DNA of 64,000 nt from Numida meleagris (taxonomy: Eukaryota > Chordata > Aves > Galliformes > Numididae), in assembly GCF_002078875.1 (NCBI RefSeq), contig NC_034411.1, positions 54,778,486-54,842,485 of the forward strand, written 5' to 3'. The translations under genes and the position numbers were made by a program. The notes below the pieces were generated by a model, which saw only the letters and a list, made by a program, of their open reading frames with translations, did no database searches and was not told the DNA's origin. This document shows, in pieces, positions 57,946-64,000 of the stretch. Positions within the stretch are counted from its first letter, which is position 1; each line of letters starts with the position of its first letter.

Positions 57946-58163
57946 CTAAGGAGTTTCTTCTTCATTTAAAGTCTGTTCCTGGCTGCCAGTCACTTGACCT
58001 GAGTGGTCATTGCTCCTACTACTGCTGTGTTGCTTATGGAGCAAACTCCTCCACTTCGCTTTGTTCCTCCTGAGATGGTTTAGCATATTTTCAGATAAGG
58101 GGGTATCTCCTGTAAACTGGGCCCACCTCTCAAAGAGTGGCTCTACAATGTATGTCATGAACC
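57946..58163 (-). CDS. PDE7B: PDE7B last coding exon
   Basis: The acceptor TTTCCCCAG (minus strand) precedes GGTTCATG; the split Gly codon is completed by the previous exon. It encodes [16 protein letters not shown], the final helices ([20 protein letters not shown]) and a Ser/Gln/Glu-rich tail to the stop at 57946-57948. Confidence 0.95.
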
Positions 58164-61100
58164 CTGGGGAAAGAAGAGTACAGGAGGTGAGGAACAAATT
58201 CATTCTGAGTGCGCTATATCCCCCCGAGTCCCTCCGCAGAGTAAAACGCTACTAGCTGTAAAAAACCTTGAAGAGAAATGACAGTAAGCCCTCAAGCAAC
58301 CATCAGCTCCTCTTGAAACAGGCAACTTTTGACCAGCACCCATCACAGATAGGGGTCTGTCTGTCTGGGCTAAGTTAAATTGGAGAGAGTGCATCCTACT
58401 CTGAGGAGATTTCAGACTAGAAAGTAACCTGCTGCCTTGAATGGTTGGTTTGGATGGGTTTCTTTTTCAAACATTTTTATTAGAATGCGCGCTGTGACTC
58501 TTGCCTGCAATTCTTATTGTTAACACAACTAGCCTGGGGAAAAGAAAAAAGTTGATGCTGATTTTTAGCATCAACTTCTAGTTATTCTAGATACAGGGTA
58601 ACAGGTTCCCCGCCACAGCTGTGCATGAGAGCTGAACATGGGCTGTAGAGGTGCCTGAGCCCCTTAACGTAGGTACTTGAGGTTATTGCTGCAAAAGCAG
58701 TGAGTGCTGCTGTGTCTATTCTGCTTCCTATTCCAGAACTTTCTGGGCTGCAGTAGCTTGGGGGCTTCTGTATACTATCCTATGTATCGTAAATGCCTTT
58801 TGTACTGCAGAGTGCAGACAAGGACAGCAGCTGAAACGTGTATGCTGGCCATTAATATCACATGGGAAGACTATGCAACCGCTTCTCTGCGTCAGAAATA
58901 TTTGTCTGTTCTGACCTGCTGGGGAGCGACCTTAACACTGGGCTTTATTGTATACAGGAAAAGCTTGTATTTAAAAGTTAGTGTACTTCTAGCAAAATCG
59001 CTAATAGATGAAAACAAATGGAAATAAAACTTTTAAGACTTAAACTGCAGTCTGATTCCAACAAAAAGGAGCTCAGGAAAAAAGAACGCTTCAAAGCTAG
59101 CTCTAGCTGCATGGCTGTATCCTTGTTATATGGGGACAGACAAACTGCAGCAGGTTTATCTGCATATTGTATTTGCAGGTTGCTGTAACAATGCGGTTGG
59201 GCAAACAGACAATATTAAATCACTGTTTCTGCCTCATGATGTTTCTGGCAGAGGAAGAGGAAGATAAACACCTTAGCAGCATTCGTTCTGTTGTGAGACA
59301 GGTAGTATTTAATCGTTATACAGCTGTCTGCTTAATATCCTGTGTATGGTGTGAAACTGGGGATGCATTTATGAAAATGCTAACTGCAGAGTAACCACTG
59401 GGCTGCTGAGAGTCATCTGCAAATACTGCCATGGAAACTTGGTTGCTGCTTGAGATCAATCTGCTGTCGAGCAAGGGTGACTGTGGGGATGGCAGTGTGT
59501 GGCAGAATGGAGAGGACAAAACTGCTCAGTGCTCTGCAGGCAATGTGTCAGGCTCTGTGGAGGACAGTTCAAGAGTTTTTTTAAAAAAAAGGAAAGATGA
59601 AGAAACTGCTGTTGTTGTCCTGACTTGATGCCCTGATATTCTCAGAGAACTGCTAAGGCAACAGTGAATATGGTCTGAAGGCTCTTAATGAATCTTTTCA
59701 TGTTCCGAATTCTGCAGGAGCATCATACTGTGGAGCGTTTATGAAGAATCTGTGGAAAACTGGACAGGAAAACAATGGTGTTGCTACTTTAAATGAGAGG
59801 TTTTGCAGTGTGCTTAGCAGTTGTGGAGATGCTTTTCCCTCATCATCCCAAATAGCCCAAGTATTCCACCGACATAAGCTTGTAACTGGCTGATGACGCA
59901 TTTGAAGCGATGTCATGTGTCAGCTGATGAAGACAGCAAGAATTCAATCCTAGATCAGGCGTTCAGTATTCACAAAGCTGACCTTTGCTGCTGATTCACT
60001 GGGTTTATGTTGCAGATGGATTTTATCAGATATCATGTTTCAGTTTCTGTTTGAGCTTGTGCCACACTGAGATAAACATGGAGGAGACAGAATGAAGCTG
60101 ATGCTTACCGATCTGTATGCTTGGTATTGTATCCTTCTGTTGATTACAAAGTGGGCTTATTTCCAGTTCAAATTTTTGTTCCAGGTCACCTACAACATTT
60201 AAAAAAAAAAAAAAAAAAAAAAAAGAATTTCTGCTACTTCTGTTTCCATACTTGCATCAGACTCGTACAGTGACTGCAGCTGTATGGTTTTGAGCAGCTG
60301 GAACCTGGCACCATTGAGAACCATGTTAAAAGTCTCAGTACCTTATTTTTGTGGTCTTTTTTTTTTTTCTTTAAGGTATCAGAGAAACTAACTAAGCATG
60401 CAAAGAAGAAAAATATCTTTAAGGAAAGGTGACTTTTGAATGAATGTTAAATGTAAACACTTAACTGTTTTTAGAACCTTCATTTTTTAAATAGCTTCTC
60501 TCACATCCTACTAGAAAGTGCAGTGAGTTGCTACTGTATGCTGTTAAAGGATGATGGTGCCTGGCAGTCCACAGCTGTGTCTGCACTAGTAAACTACTAC
60601 AAGCCAGAGCAACAGTTCATGTGTCAAGTCATAGGATTAGGGTTATAAATGTGAAAGAAGGATGAAATTGAAGTTTGTCTTACATTTGTATTATATATAG
60701 ATGGGTATTGGGGCTATCGCTATGCTGAACTTACATCACTTACTTAATTCTCTGGGTATTCCAGGAAGTCCTATCAGAGTCACTTGCACAGGATAGACTT
60801 GAAACAAAGTGGTTGACTGAACTCCTTGCCACCTTCACAGCACGGTATGGGATCAACTGAAGGATGATGTCTCTGGGTGTGAAGCTGGGACTGTCCTGAA
60901 GACTCCTGCAGTGACTATCCCTACAGTCTGCTTTAAATTGTTGATGAACAGCCCGGGTGAGGGATTTGCTCACCCTAGCTGCCACCTCACCTGCAGCAAA
61001 ATTGCCAAAACAGGGCATTGAGAAGATGCTTAAAAGCAGTCAGTAGAAACTGCTCCTGCAGGTGCAGAAAGGGTCATGCAGGACACTTCCATACATGGGT

Positions 61101-63470
61101 AAGAACATTAAGAGGTGTTTCTTTTGTGCCTAACAGTGATCGATAGCAATGATCATACAGACGCTGGAGTGGCAGGAGAGGACCACAGGTCAGCTATATA
61201 CAAGAATGCAGCAGCAGAACAGCTCAGGGAGCCTTGACTGCTCCGGTTGAAGCTGCCGTTGCCATGCAGACAGCTACCATCTGTCCTGCTGGGGAGATTT
61301 GATTTCCACATGTAAGCATTAGCCCATTAAAATATTGCTGTAAATTAATATTTTTTAAACACTGTGAGCGGAACACTCATCTTTTGTGATTGTTTACATT
61401 CTCTCTCTGAGACACGACCAGGCTCCAAGTCTTTGGGGGTACTGCATGAGGTACAGACCCTTCCTATCTCAGGCACAGGAGGGATGGGAAACCAGCTGTG
61501 CACAAGCTATGCTGTACTGCTCATTCATTTTATTTACTAATAAGGATATTGGAAGTGCTGCTTAGAAGAAACATATCTATAAACAAGTCTGACCTGCTAG
61601 AGAAGACAAAACATCGTATTCAACCTAAAAGAAACATTCTGCTTCATATCCACTGTTTCTGTTCAAAAGCATTTTTATTTTGTACCTAGTAGCAGACAGT
61701 TTTGACTTGAGTGTTTTAGTGCCCACTTGCCCTCTATAGTCCTGTACATACTACGATGCCTTTCTCTCTACTGCAGCACACAATTGCATCTTAAATGTGA
61801 GGGGACTGTCTTCATTTTAACTAGATAGTTAGGAAATACCAGGGAACCATTTTGAGCTTCACAAACAATCAACTGCTATTAAAATAGCATTAGAAATGTT
61901 TTGTTTAAAAAAAAAAATTCAAAATTTTGTATGCATAACAGAAGGAAGATTAAACAATGCACTAATTCTGGTATTACCTGCCTCAACTGTAGTTAAAAAT
62001 CAGACCAGAAGAGCAATTGTTTTCAAATGTCACAAAAAATACCTTCTAACCCCAGCACTGTTTTTAAGGAGGTAAAGAGGCCTAAAATAATATATATTTT
62101 TAAGTAATAATGATATCTGACTACGTGACATTTATTTTTTTGGTCACGCTTACTTGCCAGGATTACATAGCCACCAGTGACAGTCAAACTGTGTTTTTTG
62201 TACACTCTCCCACATAACTAAGTGCTCTTATTTTCCTTGTACAGCTCTAACTGGTCTTGAACATAGAGTGCATATAACTGGTCTCAGAGGTATATTTTAG
62301 AAATTCTGCTGGTGTGTTTTGAGTCTTGGGGAAAAGGCAAAAATTTGTAAGAGCTGAGGCTGCTGTCTTTCTCAGCATGTTCTCTCAGTGCCATAAAGAT
62401 GTGGTATGGGACAACTGGGGCCCTGCCCTCGTGTCTGAGATATTATGCCTTGGCTATACATCTGATGACACAAACCCACATCCTGCAAGTTGCTTCTGTT
62501 GCTGTGAAAGCATCAAAGTCAAAGACATTTCACCGGCTTAAACTGACATTGGCCAAAAATTAACTTCTATTTGTCCTTGTTTGTTAGTATTATGGACTAA
62601 CTGTACTAGGTACCAGCCCAAATGTCGCTTAATTCTGTACTGCAGAATTTTTAACTGAATTGAGTACTTCATAGTGTGCTCTTCCAGAATTTGTGCTGCT
62701 TGCCTGAGGCTCTCAGGCTGCTGTGAACAAAGAATTTAGCAGTGATTAAACTCTGCTGCACCCTGCCCGTGTTGTAGCACAGCATGACCTTGCCTATGCA
62801 GATAGAGCCAAATAGTGCAATTACTGTGTTTAAAAAAAGCCCTGCATGACTGAGCTCTCTGCAGGGGTCTGAAGCATTTGCAATAGGTTCTAGCAGAGCA
62901 TTGGCTTGCCTACTTTGTTCCTGTAAGCCGTGTGAGGGGGGCTTGCCATGCTGGGGAACCGCTTTTGAACTCTCTGCATTTGTACGCAAAAGAGTGCGTC
63001 ATGTTTGGGAAACTTGGAGGGTGAGACTCCTGTAGGAGTTGTAGTGAGAGTCTGAACAGTGAGATAAAACACAGAGGCTCATGGGATGATTCAAGGCCAG
63101 GCTGGATGAAGCCCTGGGCAGCCTTATCTAGTGCCTGATTTAGAGGGTGGCAACCCTGCCTGCGGTGGAACTAGATGATCCCTTCCAACCCAAGCCAATC
63201 TGTGATTTTGATGCACTGGAGCCCTGGCGTGATTTGGGCTTGGAAATGCTAAGGCTGGGTTCCTCTGTGAAATCTAAGAGCTGAGGTGCAGCACACCGCA
63301 AGAGGATTCGAGGCCCAAGGCAGGCTGCCTCCACGTAGCAGCTCTGCGTCCCAAGCAGGGGGCAGGGGCTGACCTTGCCGGTAGAACTCCTCACAAACCC
63401 GCTCGCTCCACTGCTTGCTCAGCTCCCACAGCCGGCAGGGGTTGCAGATATCAGCGCACTTGAGCGCAAT
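57946..63470 (-). CDS. PDE7B: PDE7B, cAMP-specific 3',5'-phosphodiesterase 7B (C-terminal part, 3 exons)
   Basis: Minus-strand exons 63374-63470, 60109-60189 and 57946-58163 join in phase (97+81+218 = 396 nt) into 131 residues and a stop. They cover the end of the class I phosphodiesterase catalytic domain: [13 protein letters not shown], whose Asp is a metal ligand; SPLCN; and [15 protein letters not shown], whose Gln and Phe are the invariant purine-binding glutamine and clamp. A hydrophilic Ser-rich tail ends NEEETP. The enzyme hydrolyses cAMP with high affinity in the cytosol. PDE7B is preferred to PDE7A because of CEEFYRQG, the [13 protein letters not shown] block, the tail, and synteny with MTFR2 and BCLAF1. 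The N-terminal exons lie beyond the right edge. The gene converges on MTFR2. Confidence 0.95.
58164..60108 (-). other. PDE7B: PDE7B intron
   Basis: About 1.95 kb with no recognised repeat or other gene. It contains an 11-bp perfect inverted repeat at 58549-58577. Plus-strand open frames here (for example 58704-59027) have no recognisable product. Confidence 0.7.
58549..58577. repeat. Perfect 11-bp inverted repeat (hairpin)
   Basis: AAGTTGATGCT, a 7-base loop, and AGCATCAACTT, within a PDE7B intron. The stem is too short for a microRNA precursor and flanking pairing is poor. Confidence 0.85.
60109..60189 (-). CDS. PDE7B: PDE7B penultimate coding exon (81 nt)
   Basis: On the minus strand it lies between the acceptor ATGTTGTAG and the donor GTAAGC. 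It encodes [20 protein letters not shown] then IPSIQI. It carries the invariant glutamine of the phosphodiesterase active site. It starts and ends within codons that match the two neighbouring exons. This small exon was found by reading across the gap between the other two. Confidence 0.95.
60201..60224. repeat. A24 homopolymer (T24 on the PDE7B strand)
   Basis: Twenty-four consecutive A on the plus strand. In the PDE7B transcript it forms the polypyrimidine tract of the acceptor at 60190. Confidence 0.97.
63085..63210 (+). mobile_element. CR1 3'-end fragment (plus orientation)
   Basis: TCAAGGCCAGGCTGGATGAA, CCTGGGCAGCC and GGAACTAGATGATCCCTTCC followed by CAACCC are the forward form of the CR1 3' end. 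It is the only CR1 in the window on the plus strand, and it is again opposite to its host gene, PDE7B. Confidence 0.9.
63374..63470 (-). CDS. PDE7B: PDE7B catalytic-domain exon (97 nt)
   Basis: Between the acceptor CACTTTCAG (minus strand) and the donor GTCAGC, which is non-optimal at +3. It encodes [20 protein letters not shown] and [12 protein letters not shown]. The Asp in CADICNP is the conserved metal-binding residue of the family. The upstream exon with the HNxxH metal motif is not in the window. Confidence 0.95.
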
Positions 63471-64000
63471 CTGAAAGTGAAGGAGAAAAGCAGTGGTGAG
63501 AAAAGAGATTATTATCCAGTCGTGCTTCAGTAGTAAATCTGCAGTCATGAAACTCCCGGGCCTCACCAGCAGGAAGGGTTAAGACCACCTGTTGGGCATT
63601 GCGTCTCACTCAAATATGCCTTTTGAGGAAAGCGCATTTACTTCAGCTGCAAACAAACCTTTCATTCAGCCCTCTGGCTTACTGCAGTGAGAACAAGAGG
63701 AGGGCCAAATTCCAAGATGGCAAAGTCTTCTGGATATTCCCTGCTAGGAGCAAGCCAAGACAAGCTGCAGGCTAGCTCCTGCTGATTGCCTGGCTCAGCT
63801 CCATGAGCGATGCTGAGGGAAGGACGAGCCAAGCCGGTGTGAGACCACGCGGGCGTCGCTTCCCTGTGGTCTGAGTGACCTCTCATCTCACTTTAGTTAC
63901 ACTTCATTTTAATGTCTGCGTGTTTTCCTTTACAATGCTCAGCACAGGGCTCTGTGCATCGCCTCTGGCTTCGTTTCACTTAGCTAACCAGTGCTATTAT
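63471..64000 (-). other. PDE7B: PDE7B intron (partial)
   Basis: No sequence matching the preceding PDE7B exon was found up to the window end, and no other gene or repeat was recognised. Confidence 0.6.

Larger units (their letters stand above)
60190..63373 (-). other. PDE7B: PDE7B intron
   Basis: A 3.2 kb intron. It holds the A24 homopolymer (T24 in the sense of the gene) at 60201-60224, 11 bases from the acceptor, and the plus-oriented CR1 at 63085-63210. No other gene was recognised. Confidence 0.75.

Noticed and set aside
57710..58255. Plus-strand open frames over the PDE7B last exon
   Set aside because: They are the antisense of a confirmed coding exon.
58549..58577. Hairpin in a PDE7B intron as a microRNA precursor
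   Set aside because: Only 11 paired bases, and the flanks do not extend the stem; microRNA precursors need about 30.

Overview
The window is vertebrate nuclear DNA, almost certainly from a galliform bird (chicken or a close relative). The evidence is three multi-exon protein genes with GT/AG introns, many CR1 non-LTR retrotransposon fragments, mariner DNA transposon ends of the type common in chicken, and two CpG-island promoters in AT-rich surroundings. There is one 100-base assembly gap (43595-43694). Nothing bacterial, and no CRISPR array, operon or tRNA/rRNA gene, was seen.

Layout. (1) 1-25.9 kb, + strand: a complete BCLAF1 gene. It has a CpG-island first exon at the left edge, a probable 74-nt non-coding exon, eleven coding exons that join without a frame break into 920 codons, and a long 3' UTR. 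Intron 1 holds a CR1 copy. (2) 26.5-36.85 kb, + strand: a complete MTFR2 (FAM54A) gene starting about 0.6 kb after the BCLAF1 end. It has its own CpG island and seven coding exons (365 codons), and intron CR1 and mariner fragments. (3) 36.85-53.3 kb: intergenic sequence with a long CR1 (40.97-42.53 kb), a deleted mariner interrupted by GC-rich DNA and the gap (43.0-44.1 kb), a possible old LTR (about 51.2 kb) and another CR1 (52.7-53.25 kb). (4) 53.3-64 kb, - strand: the last three coding exons and the 3' UTR of PDE7B; its upstream exons lie beyond the right edge.

The order BCLAF1-MTFR2 in tandem with PDE7B converging on them is, from memory, the same as on human 6q23. The genes are neighbours by descent, not a functional unit: BCLAF1 is a nuclear RS-rich RNA-processing and transcription factor, MTFR2 a mitochondrial fission regulator, and PDE7B a cAMP phosphodiesterase. 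I did not find a convincing new biological system. The points most worth checking are a possible stop-containing (poison) exon in BCLAF1, an in-frame optional exon in the MTFR2 CpG island, a T24 tract directly before a PDE7B splice acceptor, and the interrupted mariner at the gap.
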